A stretch of DNA of 64,000 bases from Enchytraeus crypticus. Its lineage: Eukaryota > Annelida > Clitellata > Enchytraeida > Enchytraeidae. The stretch is from positions 1-64,000 of the forward strand of contig CAJHZI010000268.1 in NCBI GenBank assembly GCA_905160935.1. The letters run 5' to 3'. Numbering within the stretch: position 1 is the first letter of the stretch; the number at the start of each line of letters is the position of its first letter. Below are positions 1-9,334 of this stretch, piece by piece. The notes under the pieces are model-generated. The model saw only the letters and a list, made by a program, of their open reading frames with translations. It had not been told where the DNA came from and made no database searches. Made by a program: the position numbers and the translations under genes.

Positions 1-240
1 ATTAAAACCTAGCTAAATTTCCTTTTTAGCCTTGCCCTGCCTTGATTCATCATCTTCACTCAATTAGATACACAATTAAGCATTGTTCAGCCTTGAAAAT
101 AGCTTATTTATAATTTAGCCTTGATGCTTAAATGTCACAATAAATATTAGGCACAGTCTAGCCTTCTTCATAGCTCATTTCTATTTTCTGCCTTGAAATC
201 AGTACAATTACTATTGAAGCATAGTCTTGCCTATCATTAT
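1..240 (+). repeat. Left terminal inverted repeat of the Polinton
   Basis: The first 46 bases are an exact reverse complement of the sequence ending at 14782. Similarity then continues, with mismatches and small gaps, to about 240. The repeat is rich in the words TAGCCTTG and GCCTTGA, which recur inside it. The 3' end of the first minus-strand gene (stop at 211) overlaps its inner edge. Confidence 0.9.
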
Positions 241-714
241 AACTTTATAAAATCCATCAACAATCTTTCCTTTGTTTCTTTTAAAGAAATTTAGATCATG
301 TTTAGTTTCTTTAGCGGCTTCATACATCGACCGGAATTCAATAACTTCACCAGTGATGGTATTCTCCAATCTTACAGGTTTAGGGTTATTTCTTATACCT
401 CTCAAGTGCTCATGCCTCTGGTCTATAATCTTTTTTGGTTGAACCTCTTTTAGTGGATATTTTCTTGGTCTTCCTCTTGTTCTTCTAGGTTTGTCTTCTT
501 CATTTTGTGGATCAACCTCTTTTAGTGGATATTTTCTAGGTCTTCCTCTCTTTCTTGTTGTCGTATCTTCATCCTTTGGAGGAAACACTTCTTCTCTCTT
601 CAAAAGTCCATTTTCAAAAGTCATATAAAACAACTCTGTTTTTCCAGCACGTAGAGCTGGTGTGATTCCAGCATCGATCAACATTTGTCTCAATTCGGCG
701 GCCGAGTATTTCAT
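211..714 (-). CDS. Polinton AT-hook protein
   Basis: Basic protein of about 167 residues with two near-identical AT-hook blocks (KRGRPRKYPLKEV and TRGRPRKYPLKEV), which bind the minor groove of AT-rich DNA. The N-terminus (SAAELRQMLIDAGI) resembles a short SAP-like helix pair. I chose the ATG at 714 and not the one at 753 because the element's start-site motif (CATATATAAAATG) directly abuts it, exactly as at 13743. The gene is the leftmost one and reads toward the terminal repeat. A role in DNA binding or packaging is inference; no specific family is recognised. Confidence 0.65.
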   Translation of the reverse strand: MKYSAAELRQMLIDAGITPALRAGKTELFYMTFENGLLKREEVFPPKDEDTTTRKRGRPRKYPLKEVDPQNEEDKPRRTRGRPRKYPLKEVQPKKIIDQRHEHLRGIRNNPKPVRLENTITGEVIEFRSMYEAAKETKHDLNFFKRNKGKIVDGFYKVIMIGKTMLQ

Positions 715-830
715 TTTATATATGTAAGAAAAAAATATTGAAATAAAATTCAAAATTTACAAACAATAAACAAATAATTTTCTCGTTTGTAAATGTTTTA
801 TGTTAAAATAATAATTACACATAATAAAAA

Positions 831-1235
831 ATGACAGACACAGTAGATGGCACTTCGCTTTCAAGTAAACTGAAAGCATTTTTAATTAGAAAGCTTGAAG
901 AAAGGCAAACAGTTGTTAAAAAACTAAAGAAAAAGCGAAAGATTATAAAAACACTTTCCTACACTACCGCGGTGGCTTCGATCGTAATTTCCGCAGTGCT
1001 AGTTGCAACTGCTACAGCTGTTGTAATTCCACCCGTTGCTATAATAGTGTTATCCACTTCAAGCGGTATATTGACAGCCTTCGCCAATAAATTTAATTTT
1101 CAAGCTAAAAGTAATAAACTAAATACAGAAAAAAAAAAACTAAATAAACTTAATGAAAGATTTGACTTTGTTGTCTCCTGTAACGGAAATCTTGCTGAGG
1201 CAGCCTATAATCAGATTATTTCTGAATTTACATAA
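831..1235 (+). CDS. Polinton small membrane protein, unassigned
   Basis: A 134-residue product. A basic, lysine-rich N-terminal helix (about residues 8-43) is followed by a long hydrophobic stretch (about 45-85: VASIVISAVLVATATAVV and IPPVAIIVL), likely one or two membrane segments, then a charged coiled-coil-like tail. It converges on the fibre-like gene, with only 48 bases between the two stop codons. A membrane-active or virion-associated role is possible but not shown. I do not recognise the family. Confidence 0.5.
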   Translation: MTDTVDGTSLSSKLKAFLIRKLEERQTVVKKLKKKRKIIKTLSYTTAVASIVISAVLVATATAVVIPPVAIIVLSTSSGILTAFANKFNFQAKSNKLNTEKKKLNKLNERFDFVVSCNGNLAEAAYNQIISEFT

Positions 1236-1283
1236 AAATTTGTTAATACATTTATTAACGAATTTAAATATCGCAATTTACGG

Positions 1284-2480
1284 CTACACTTTCATCACAA
1301 ACCTCATTAGTAGAGAATCTGAAACGTAATGAAATCCTAAATCAACAAACGTTAAATTTTTTCGTAATATTAATTTCAAGTCTGATTTCTTTCGATCTGG
1401 ATCTAGATCTCTTACAAGTTTTGAAATAAATTGCCTAATTTTCAATAAAGGTGTACCCTCTTCAGGTGTTGCTATTAAATTAGCGCGAACTAGAGTTATT
1501 TCCAAGTCATTAAACATATTTCTCGGTAGTTTTTCAATTATTGTTAAAAGTAAACATTTCAAATCAGTAGTAAACGGTGAAAGAATTCCTCCCCCGTCAG
1601 AATGAATTTCTTCGCCATTATACAATTTCATATGTATCGAGTTAATATTTTCCAAATATGTATATTTTCTTTGAAATTCTTTCCTGTAATTATTGATTTC
1701 GCTTAGTTCCCCAGAATATTTTGTCATAATAGCTAAAAGATGAAAACAAATAGCCATTAATTTCTTAAAATCAACATTATCTTTCATGCTAGCAATCTGT
1801 AGATACCTCTTGTTTACCACATCAAATGTTTGACTGGGGAAACCAACATTAAAAATTAAATTATGCTTCATATCAACATCTCCATTCAATGAACCACCAT
1901 TAACACTGAGTTTCATATCAATATTTTTTTGTAGAGCAATGTCATTAGCAACAACATCTCGTTCTACATTCTTTAAGATATCTAATCTTAAATTTTGTCC
2001 AAATTCGTTAACAAAACTATCGCAGTACCTCTTTGTAACGACATCCAAATCACTTTCTGGAGGTTGCTTAACATTGAAAATTCTATTGTTGCTCATATCA
2101 ACATCTCCATTCATTGAACCACCATTAACACTGAGTTTCGTATGAATATTTTTTTGTAGAGCAATGTCATTAGCAACTACGTTTTGTTCTACTTCTTTTA
2201 GGATACCTACTCTTAAATTTTGTCCAAATTGGTTAACATAACGATCGCAGTACCCCTTTGTAACGACATCCAAATCACTTTCTGGAGGTTGCTTAACATT
2301 GAAAATTCTATTGTTGCTCATATTAATGTCTCCAGTGATATCTCCTCCAGATTTGTCAACTTCTGTACTGTCGAGTCTATCAACAAGCTTGACAATTGGT
2401 CTGAAAACTGAGTCTACATGCTCCATCAAATCACCAGTTGTTGAATGAGATTTGCCACCAGTTTTCGATATAGTACTCAT
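1284..2480 (-). CDS. Polinton fibre-like repeat protein
   Basis: A 398-residue product. About residues 45-230 contain three copies of a 35-75-residue unit with the pattern GG-x3-GD-(I/V)-x-M-x-x-N-x-I-x-NV, then DVV-x-K-x-Y-x-D, with a linker between. The pattern resembles repeats in tail-fibre and other trimeric attachment proteins. The first two copies are almost identical at DNA level (near 2040-2100 and 2265-2325), so they duplicated recently. The C-terminal 170 residues look globular and are unassigned. It is divergent from the protease gene (start codons 31 bases apart). A surface fibre role is inference from the repeats. Confidence 0.6.
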   Translation of the reverse strand: MSTISKTGGKSHSTTGDLMEHVDSVFRPIVKLVDRLDSTEVDKSGGDITGDINMSNNRIFNVKQPPESDLDVVTKGYCDRYVNQFGQNLRVGILKEVEQNVVANDIALQKNIHTKLSVNGGSMNGDVDMSNNRIFNVKQPPESDLDVVTKRYCDSFVNEFGQNLRLDILKNVERDVVANDIALQKNIDMKLSVNGGSLNGDVDMKHNLIFNVGFPSQTFDVVNKRYLQIASMKDNVDFKKLMAICFHLLAIMTKYSGELSEINNYRKEFQRKYTYLENINSIHMKLYNGEEIHSDGGGILSPFTTDLKCLLLTIIEKLPRNMFNDLEITLVRANLIATPEEGTPLLKIRQFISKLVRDLDPDRKKSDLKLILRKNLTFVDLGFHYVSDSLLMRFVMKV

Positions 2481-2511
2481 TTTATAATAAAAATTTAAAT
2501 GTTATATAAAA

Positions 2512-3495
2512 ATGTCAAAGTATACAAACTACGGTGTAACGTTGAATAAAGGTCAGGTCCAAAAACTAAAGAGCGCGTGCGATCATGATAGAGAGGTTAA
2601 AATACGAATATTAAAAAAGAATTTGTCGGGTAATACGAATCTTCCTCTCACCCAAACTCAAATTAATAAAATTAAAAGGGCTACATCTGGAATAGAATTG
2701 TGTCTGAGTAGAGCACAATTAAAGTACATGGAAAAGAATGGAGGATTTCTGCCGTTGTTGGCAGCAGCCATTCCCGCCATCGTGGGAGCTATAGGTGGAT
2801 GGGCAGGTGGAATTAGCTCGGCAGTGAATTCGACTAGACAGACAAATGAATTGAAGAGACATAATCAAGAATTGGAAAACATAACCAAGCAACAACGCGG
2901 CGCAGGCTTAATCAGCGACGCAATAGCTCCAATCCCCGTTATAGGTAAAACGCTATCAAATGCGTTGAAGAAATTTGGACTCGGTGGATGCGTCAAGAAT
3001 TTGAAAGGAGCTCAGTGGGGTAATGGATTGTATTTGGAAAGAGGTGGATCAGGAGTTTTTTTAGATAGACAAGGGGGAGGCATAAACTTCCCCCAATTTT
3101 TAAACTCATTCAAATCTCTTAAACCGCTAAGCAACTTTGATATAATAAAAAAATGTAAAGAGCTAAATGTAAAAAATTTCAAAGGTGTATTCATGCGAGA
3201 TGAGCTAAAGGGATCAGTTAGTAATAACGAAAGTTTAATTCTTAATATTGATGATAGCGAAGGGAACGGGACCCATTGGGTATTTCTTTATAGTAAGAAT
3301 GGGAAATGTTTATATTTTGATAGTTACGGCTTCATACCTCCATCAGATGTTCAACATTATTGTAAAGGAAAGGAAAATTATTTTAACACTTTTAAAATTC
3401 AAGCACCAAACGAAGTCATCTGCGGTCATTACTGTATTTACGTGCTATATAAACTGAACAATGGGAGTCTATTCAAGGATGTATTAGATGAATGA
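2512..3495 (+). CDS. Polinton adenain-like cysteine protease (PRO) with N-terminal extension
   Basis: A 327-residue product. The C-terminal third carries the adenovirus-type protease signature: GTHWVFLY (catalytic His) near residue 256, YFDSYG near 270, and CGHYCIYVLY (catalytic Cys) near 309. The family matures capsid proteins in the particle. The N-terminal half has a glycine/alanine-rich hydrophobic segment (residues about 80-105, GGFLPLLAAAIPAIVGAIGG) resembling membrane-active core peptides of adeno-like virions, so one reading frame may combine a core peptide with the protease. It is followed 40 bases later by the ATPase gene. Confidence 0.85.
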   Translation: MSKYTNYGVTLNKGQVQKLKSACDHDREVKIRILKKNLSGNTNLPLTQTQINKIKRATSGIELCLSRAQLKYMEKNGGFLPLLAAAIPAIVGAIGGWAGGISSAVNSTRQTNELKRHNQELENITKQQRGAGLISDAIAPIPVIGKTLSNALKKFGLGGCVKNLKGAQWGNGLYLERGGSGVFLDRQGGGINFPQFLNSFKSLKPLSNFDIIKKCKELNVKNFKGVFMRDELKGSVSNNESLILNIDDSEGNGTHWVFLYSKNGKCLYFDSYGFIPPSDVQHYCKGKENYFNTFKIQAPNEVICGHYCIYVLYKLNNGSLFKDVLDE

Positions 3496-3535
3496 TACGA
3501 AAGAAACAATTTAAAATAATAACTACTACATAAAA

Positions 3536-4264
3536 ATGGTAGACTTGAATACTAACTATTCGAAAATTTATCAAAAAATTTACGGTAGCAACTATGAGAG
3601 CAAGCATCACGATATATTTCCTAAAAATATATTTATGATACTAGCTGGCAGCACCGGTTGTGGCAAGACAAATCTAATGATGAACTTCATTATGAAAAAA
3701 TTAGTGTACTATGATGATATGATGGTGTACACAATGACACCCGATCAAGACGCGTATAAATTCCTTCGGGATTGTAATGATGAATCAAGGAAGAAGTCTA
3801 AAACAAGTCAAGATATTGTTACTTTTCACAACCCAGATGATGGAATAGTTCACCCTTCTGAACTCGATAGAAATAAAACACATATTGTAATATTTGATGA
3901 CGTCATGAATGAAAATCAGAAAGATATGACAGATTACTTCTGTCAAGGTCGACATAATAATGCGAATGTATTCTATTTATGTCAGAGCATTCATAAGCTG
4001 AAAAAACATGGAATTCGACAAAATGCTAATATTTTTATTCTATTTCGACATGATAAAAAATCGCTTAAATATTTCTATGACACTCACGTAAGTGGTGATA
4101 TGTCATTTGAAGAGTTTGAAAAAATATGTAATGAAGCTTGGATGAATAAGCACGGTTACGTTGTTGTAAATCTGTGGGAGGAACCTGAATGTGGTAGATA
4201 TTTGTTAAATTACAATGCAATGTACATACCTGAAAAATATCTAATAATACCTAATAGTACCTAA
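3536..4264 (+). CDS. Polinton genome-packaging ATPase (FtsK/HerA-like)
   Basis: A 242-residue product. Walker A is at about residues 36-44 (AGSTGCGKTN) and Walker B is THIVIFDDVM at about 113-122, followed by the sensor-like FYLCQS. Length and motif spacing fit the A32-type packaging ATPases of Polintons and adintoviruses. It sits between the protease and capsid genes, the usual morphogenesis order. The stop lies inside a run of 10-base repeats that continues to about 4372. Confidence 0.92.
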   Translation: MVDLNTNYSKIYQKIYGSNYESKHHDIFPKNIFMILAGSTGCGKTNLMMNFIMKKLVYYDDMMVYTMTPDQDAYKFLRDCNDESRKKSKTSQDIVTFHNPDDGIVHPSELDRNKTHIVIFDDVMNENQKDMTDYFCQGRHNNANVFYLCQSIHKLKKHGIRQNANIFILFRHDKKSLKYFYDTHVSGDMSFEEFEKICNEAWMNKHGYVVVNLWEEPECGRYLLNYNAMYIPEKYLIIPNST

Positions 4265-4372
4265 TAATACCTAATAATATCTAAAAATACCTAATAATAC
4301 ATAAAAATACCTAATAATACATAAAAATACCTAATAATACCTAAAAATACCTAAAAATACCTAATAAATAAA
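4240..4372 (+). repeat. 10-base minisatellite between Polinton genes
   Basis: About thirteen tandem copies of CTAATAATAC / CTAAAAATAC run from the last codons of the ATPase gene to just before the next start codon. The unit varies mainly between TAATA and TAAAA. It adds no recognised coding domain. Confidence 0.85.
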
Positions 4373-4389
4373 TATATGTATGTAATAAA

Positions 4390-5250
4390 ATGATGGTGGA
4401 GTTTGATATTAACCGGTATAACAAGGCCAAGAACGAAGTCAAACAAATGTTTCTGAATGAGAAACTAGGCAATCAACAGTCATATGAGAGTCAAGCAAAG
4501 TTATTCAAACCGTTAATCGACACTACAAAGGAAACGGCTCAAATTCTAGAACAAAAGATTGTCGACAACAAACAAAACTTGAGTGATATTTTAGTTCCCT
4601 TTACTAATCAATTGATGCGTTCAAATGATCAGAGAGAGGCTATACAGGCAATGCCATTTTATGATTCACCTATTCCTGAACGTGAATCCACACCAAGGAG
4701 GGATCCTGTAATTATTAATTTAGACAAGAATCTCAATGAAAGTGATCGAGAGAATCTAGATCTGCTCGACCTGAAACTTCCAAGTGAAGTCTATGAAAAT
4801 AATGAAATTGAAGCAACATTAAAGGAGATTCAAACGCATAATAGACGAATAGGGCAGTTTTTAGGAAACAACAGTAAAAAGACTCCAGCTGAGAAAACGA
4901 TATGCGAGTCTCAACAGAAAACACTGGAAAAATACAAGAGCATATTGACTAAGGTAAAAGCAGGGAGTGAACTCGTCGGAGAAGGACTTAAGAAGAAGAA
5001 GAGAAAACTTGTAATGCCTGCAGGTAAACAAAAACGTGGACGAGGTAGACCAAAAGGAGATCAAGTTGTACACTATGAAAATCCAGATCAATTGGTCCAT
5101 CTGCTGGTGGAAAATCTTGCAGCTCTAGAAGCTGGAAACAATGGAGCATACAATACCGCAGTTGGTATATTGGATGAACTGCTAAGAATTGGTGCAATCA
5201 CCAAGGGGAAATATGATGATATATATAAAAACCATTTCGAAATTCTCTAA
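4390..5250 (+). CDS. Polinton coiled-coil protein with an AT-hook
   Basis: A 286-residue hydrophilic product. The first 220 residues are helical and charged, with coiled-coil character. A basic patch KKKKRKLVMP followed by KRGRGRPKGD (about residues 201-225) is a nuclear-localisation-like signal plus AT-hook. The C-terminal 50 residues (VHLLVENLAALEAG) look like a compact helical end. It lies between the packaging ATPase and the minor capsid gene. Function is unassigned; a DNA-associated virion protein is a guess. Confidence 0.55.
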   Translation: MMVEFDINRYNKAKNEVKQMFLNEKLGNQQSYESQAKLFKPLIDTTKETAQILEQKIVDNKQNLSDILVPFTNQLMRSNDQREAIQAMPFYDSPIPERESTPRRDPVIINLDKNLNESDRENLDLLDLKLPSEVYENNEIEATLKEIQTHNRRIGQFLGNNSKKTPAEKTICESQQKTLEKYKSILTKVKAGSELVGEGLKKKKRKLVMPAGKQKRGRGRPKGDQVVHYENPDQLVHLLVENLAALEAGNNGAYNTAVGILDELLRIGAITKGKYDDIYKNHFEIL

Positions 5251-5286
5251 AATATCCAGTTTAGAATTTAATCCTGCTATAAAAAA

Positions 5287-6018
5287 ATGGCGAAATTAAC
5301 TCTGTCGAGCACGTCAACAGATTTTACTACATATCTGCACCCTCCAATAAGTTTGGATCCTAAGAAAAAGTATGAAGTAGCATTTATATCTCTGATGACG
5401 TACAATTCAATTCCTAACATCACGGAAGTCAACAATAAATTTAAATATTCCACCGACGGCGGAAGTACTTGGAAAATAATCACGCTTTCAAAAGGTGCTT
5501 ACGAATTAAAAGATATTAACGCTACGATTCAATGGGAAATGCGAGGAAACGGTGACTACGATACAATTAATGAAAAATATTACATAAATATAAGTCATTT
5601 AATTTTCAAAACAATTTTGACTATATCACACGAAAAGTACATGGTTGACTTTGGAATTGACAATTCATTAGGGTCTACTCTAGGATTCACCGATGAAAAA
5701 CTGTCAAATGGAACTCATCTGTCTCCCAACATAATTGATATAGAAAAAGTCAATTCGATACAAGTCCATTGCGATATTGCTATTGGTAACTATCTTAATG
5801 GTAAAAGATCTAATGTTATTCATACATTCACCCAAAGAGTAAATCCAGGCTATAAGATAATAGAGAATCCTACTCCTGAATTGATATTTTTACCAACAGT
5901 TAATAGGCATGAAATTGATAGTATAAAACTGTGGCTGACCGATCAAGACAACAAACTTATCGATCTGATGGGTGAAAGACTTACTATTGTATTACTAATT
6001 AGAGAAAAATCTAATTAA
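5287..6018 (+). CDS. Polinton minor capsid (penton) protein
   Basis: A 243-residue product. The N-terminal block (PKKKYEVAFISLMTYNSIPN, residues about 25-44) is the hallmark opening of the Polinton single-jelly-roll penton protein. Beta-rich sequence continues to the end (LTIVLLIREKSN). It occupies the expected place shortly before the major capsid gene. The start-site motif CTATAAAAAAATG abuts the start codon. Confidence 0.8.
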   Translation: MAKLTLSSTSTDFTTYLHPPISLDPKKKYEVAFISLMTYNSIPNITEVNNKFKYSTDGGSTWKIITLSKGAYELKDINATIQWEMRGNGDYDTINEKYYINISHLIFKTILTISHEKYMVDFGIDNSLGSTLGFTDEKLSNGTHLSPNIIDIEKVNSIQVHCDIAIGNYLNGKRSNVIHTFTQRVNPGYKIIENPTPELIFLPTVNRHEIDSIKLWLTDQDNKLIDLMGERLTIVLLIREKSN

Positions 6019-6039
6019 AAATATATTGTATTTAGTAAA

Positions 6040-6327
6040 ATGATTGTCAAAGAGAAATGCAAAGCATACAGTTCAAAACAAACTCTGGTACATGGACGGG
6101 GATTTGTCGATACACTGAAAGATATGGGTTCGTACGTCTATCAGAATAAAGATTTAATTGCAAAGCCAATGTTAGGAGCAGTAGGTGATATTGCTGCATT
6201 CGGTTTGACAGAGGGCGGCAAAGCATTAATTAGAAAGATAGCAAGCAAAAATAGTCGTCTAACTCCAGAATCGGAACAGATACTAGAACAACTACAAAAA
6301 TCGGGCAGTGGATTAAAACGATTTTAA
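6040..6327 (+). CDS. Polinton small virion-like protein, unassigned
   Basis: A 95-residue product between the minor and major capsid genes. It has a basic N-terminus, a central glycine/alanine-containing hydrophobic helix (about residues 45-66, KPMLGAVGDIAAFGLTEGGK) and a basic tail. Small basic proteins at this location in related elements are candidates for core or membrane-lytic components, but I recognise no specific family. Confidence 0.5.
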   Translation: MIVKEKCKAYSSKQTLVHGRGFVDTLKDMGSYVYQNKDLIAKPMLGAVGDIAAFGLTEGGKALIRKIASKNSRLTPESEQILEQLQKSGSGLKRF

Positions 6328-6343
6328 TTAAAAAAATTTCGTA

Positions 6344-6356
6344 CATATATAAAATG
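6344..6356 (+). promoter_or_regulatory. TATA-like start-site motif abutting Polinton start codons
   Basis: The sequence before the major capsid ATG is CATATATAAAATG. Very similar words end at the start codons at 9335 (ACTATATAAAATG), 2512 (TTATATAAAAATG), 3536 (TACATAAAAATG), 5287 (CTATAAAAAAATG), 831 (CATAATAAAAAATG) and, on the minus strand, 714 and 13743 (both CATATATAAAATG) and 2480 (TTATTATAAAATG). The shared core is TATAAAATG. Because the TATA-like word touches the start codon, any leader RNA would be extremely short. Confidence 0.65.
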
Positions 6357-7733
6357 GAAACTGAATTGCCAAACGAAATTTTCACACAACCATCGTCAAT
6401 AATTGTTGACAATAGTGTAGAAAGTTGTCAATACTCGTCTTTTATTCCACAGACTAAAGCGGACTTTGATTCTAATGGTCATGTTATTGAAATTGATATT
6501 CCTGCAAGTGATTCGTATTACAACCCAGCTAAAAGCTTCCTTAAAATAAAGGGAAAATTAGTTCGAAATGACAATGGCAATGCTTTTGATAGAACAGCTC
6601 AAATAGCTTTGATAAATAATGCTATTCCTTACTTCTTTGAAAATATTGAATATATTCTAGGAGGTAAATCAATTGAAATATTACGTTATCCAGGACAGAC
6701 TACGTCAATGTTGGGTTATCTGTCTTATCCTGACGATTTCAATAGCAGCGCGGGATTGAATCAAAGTTGGAGAAAGGACACTAATGTTGGCGCAGTATCC
6801 TCCAAATATAGACAATCTCCAGCAGTTGCAGGAGGCGGAGACATTGCTGCCAATCTTTTTACACCGCAAGAAAATCCAGATTACAATGAAGGATTTGCGA
6901 TTCGCCGACAACTTCTAATGAACAACGATGCGCCAGGTCAATTTTCATTCAACATTCCATTTTCGCATCTATTTGGATTTTCCGATTATAACAAAGTACT
7001 TTACAATTTGCGTCATACGTTGCGACTCACTAGAGTGATTAATAATTCGGCTATTCATAAAGCGAATAACGTTTTTGAAGGTAAAGTTTCACTAACGGAT
7101 ATTAGGTGGATGGTACCAAGAATAAAACCGTCAGTTGAAATGATAACTTCACTGCGAGAGTCTGTTGTAAGTAAAAGGAAAATTCCAGTAAGTTTTAGCA
7201 GAAGAACTGACCAACATACTATAGTTACGCACAACGTGCAGGAATTTGAATGGATGATCAATAGAGACGCTGGAAGTAAAAAGCCTAGATGGATAATTGT
7301 TGGATTTCAAACTGACAAATCAAGAACACAGGAACAAAATCCAGCTGTGTTTGATCACCTTAACTTGACTAGTGCTTTTGTTGAATTGAATGATCAGAGA
7401 TATCCTGCAGATGAACCGAGAATAAACTTTGCTACAAATGACTATGTAGATTTCTGCGCTATGGCGGATGAATTTAAGAAGGAACACTTTGGTTTTAATC
7501 ATTTAATTGGAGGTACACAGATCGATATGATGAATTACAAAAAGCTATTTCCACTTGTAGTCTTTGATGTAAGACATCAGAGTGAAAGAATCAAAACTGA
7601 TGTTATGAATATGAAACTTAATTTTAAATTTAGTCAAAATGTTCCAGAACATACTCATATGTATGTTACGATACTTTCCGATAGAGTGATGTACCTAACA
7701 TCCGATGGTCAGACTCCGATTATTATAGATTAA
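6354..7733 (+). CDS. Polinton major capsid protein (double jelly roll)
   Basis: A 459-residue product matching Polinton major capsids in length, position and opening sequence: a short acidic leader, then SSFIPQTKADFDSNGHVIEI and YYNPAKSFLKIKGKL, the first strands of the first jelly roll. Strand-rich sequence runs throughout and the C-terminus ends in a hydrophobic strand. The start-site motif CATATATAAAATG directly precedes the ATG. Neighbours are the small virion-like gene upstream and the phospholipase gene downstream. Confidence 0.88.
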   Translation: METELPNEIFTQPSSIIVDNSVESCQYSSFIPQTKADFDSNGHVIEIDIPASDSYYNPAKSFLKIKGKLVRNDNGNAFDRTAQIALINNAIPYFFENIEYILGGKSIEILRYPGQTTSMLGYLSYPDDFNSSAGLNQSWRKDTNVGAVSSKYRQSPAVAGGGDIAANLFTPQENPDYNEGFAIRRQLLMNNDAPGQFSFNIPFSHLFGFSDYNKVLYNLRHTLRLTRVINNSAIHKANNVFEGKVSLTDIRWMVPRIKPSVEMITSLRESVVSKRKIPVSFSRRTDQHTIVTHNVQEFEWMINRDAGSKKPRWIIVGFQTDKSRTQEQNPAVFDHLNLTSAFVELNDQRYPADEPRINFATNDYVDFCAMADEFKKEHFGFNHLIGGTQIDMMNYKKLFPLVVFDVRHQSERIKTDVMNMKLNFKFSQNVPEHTHMYVTILSDRVMYLTSDGQTPIIID

Positions 7734-7786
7734 TAAGTTTTCTAATATGAAAATTATGTTATAAAATTTTATAATGTAATTTAAAA

Positions 7787-8317
7787 ATGTACTGCTTGAA
7801 ATGTAAAAGGAAAACTGATTCTACACAGACGCAGGAAAGGTTAACTGCTAATAATAGAAAACAGCAATTTGCTATTTGTGGAGTGTGTGGAAGTAAAAAG
7901 TCAAAATTTGTCTCGGGTCAGGGTGTGTTTAATAATGTGTTATCGGCAGTTGGAAATACAGTTGGAGAACTACATTTACCTGCCAGACGTGGAGAGTACG
8001 TACCTAACGGTTCATTTAATAATCTTAACAAGTATTCGTACTGCGGTCCAGGCACAAAGTACGAACTGAGAAATCACGAAGGTTATCAGGGTATAAACGA
8101 GTTGGATGGAATGTGTAAATTGCACGACCAGTTTTATACTGCAAATACCGATACAGCGAGCAGAAATATAAGCGACGAAGCTTTGGCTCATCGAGCATAC
8201 GAAATTGCTAATGATTCAAGATTTGATAGTGCACAAAGAAATATGGCTCGATTTGTATACCACATCATGAAAAATAAGGCAAAGTTTGGTCTTGGTGTTG
8301 AGTCAAAAAACGAATAG
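7787..8317 (+). CDS. Polinton zinc-ribbon and phospholipase A2-like protein
   Basis: A 176-residue product. The N-terminus has two CxxC pairs (CLKC at 3-6, CGVC at about 31-34) forming a zinc-ribbon. After a linker comes a short parvovirus-like PLA2 core: YCGPGT (calcium-loop type, about residue 85), then ELDGMCKLHDQFY (about 105-117) with the catalytic His-Asp pair. Such viral PLA2 domains breach endosomal membranes during entry. Combining it with a zinc ribbon is seen in Polinton and adeno-like relatives by my recollection. It directly precedes the integrase region. Confidence 0.78.
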   Translation: MYCLKCKRKTDSTQTQERLTANNRKQQFAICGVCGSKKSKFVSGQGVFNNVLSAVGNTVGELHLPARRGEYVPNGSFNNLNKYSYCGPGTKYELRNHEGYQGINELDGMCKLHDQFYTANTDTASRNISDEALAHRAYEIANDSRFDSAQRNMARFVYHIMKNKAKFGLGVESKNE

Positions 8318-8340
8318 AGGGGTCCAGCGAAGAAAGAGGT

Positions 8341-9297
8341 TTGAAGCGAAACGTTGGACCCTTTGAAGAATTGGCTAGAGAATTACACAAACCGATTCGC
8401 AGAAAATTTACAAGACGACAAGTTCACGTGTTTGAAGTTGATGAGATATGGGGAGCAGATTTAATCGAAATGCAGGAGTGGAGTAGAGTAAATAAGGGCT
8501 ACAGATACATGCTTAACGTCATTGATGTGTTTTCCAAGTATGCGTGGAGCATTCCGTTGAAAGACAAGAGAGGTGAAACAACTGCAGAGGCATTTAAACA
8601 AATAGTGGCATCGTCGGGAAGACAGCCTAAACATTTATGGGTTGATCAGGGTAAGGAATTTTACAACAAAAACTTGGATGATTGGTTAAAGAAACTTGAT
8701 ATTAATAGATACTCTACATTTGGTGAACATAAATCAGCAGTCGTCGAACGATTCAATAGAAGTATCAAGGAAAAGATGTGGAAAAGATTTACTGCGGAAA
8801 ATACGAGAAATTGGATTGATATGATTGACGATTTAATTGCAGAGTATAACAACACGAAACATTCGACTGTAAAAATGACTCCAATTGAGGCGAGTAAAAA
8901 GGAAAACGAAGCATTTATAATTAACAGTAGGAAGTATAGAAATTTGGAAACGAATCGAAAATTTGAGGTTGGCGATAGAGTTAGAATTAGTCGGATTAAG
9001 GGTGTGTTTGAAAAGGGATTCCTACCCAATTGGTCTGAAGCGGTGTACAAGATATCCAAAGTGCAATACACATCCCCGATCACTTATAAATTGACAGATT
9101 CGTTAGGCGAAGAGATAGAAGGAGGTTTTTACGCAGAAGAATTGCAGAAGACAAATCAAGAAAATTATAGAATTGAAAAGGTTCTACAACGGAAAAAGAT
9201 TAAAGGTGTGGAACATGCCTTGGTTAAATGGGTGGGTTACAACAAGAAATTTAATGAATGGATTCCCATATCTAATTTACAAAATTTAGATTCATAA
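8341..9297 (+). CDS. Polinton retrovirus-like integrase with chromodomain
   Basis: About 318 residues of rve-type integrase. The catalytic acidic triad is visible as Asp in WGADLIEM (about residue 38), Asp in LWVDQGKEF (about 102) and Glu in SAVVERFN (about 138). A C-terminal chromodomain (about 275-318: RIEKVLQRKKIKGVEHALVK, then WVGYNKKFNEWIP) may guide insertion to marked chromatin. The exact start codon is not fixed by the sequence. The gene lies between the PLA2-like gene and a small gene at 9335. Confidence 0.88.
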   Translation: MKRNVGPFEELARELHKPIRRKFTRRQVHVFEVDEIWGADLIEMQEWSRVNKGYRYMLNVIDVFSKYAWSIPLKDKRGETTAEAFKQIVASSGRQPKHLWVDQGKEFYNKNLDDWLKKLDINRYSTFGEHKSAVVERFNRSIKEKMWKRFTAENTRNWIDMIDDLIAEYNNTKHSTVKMTPIEASKKENEAFIINSRKYRNLETNRKFEVGDRVRISRIKGVFEKGFLPNWSEAVYKISKVQYTSPITYKLTDSLGEEIEGGFYAEELQKTNQENYRIEKVLQRKKIKGVEHALVKWVGYNKKFNEWIPISNLQNLDS

Positions 9298-9334
9298 AAA
9301 ATTTCTATTTAAATATTTTCTTGGACTATATAAA

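Noticed and set aside
1939-2411. Plus-strand frames over the fibre-like gene
   Set aside because: They are shadows of the 398-residue minus-strand frame.
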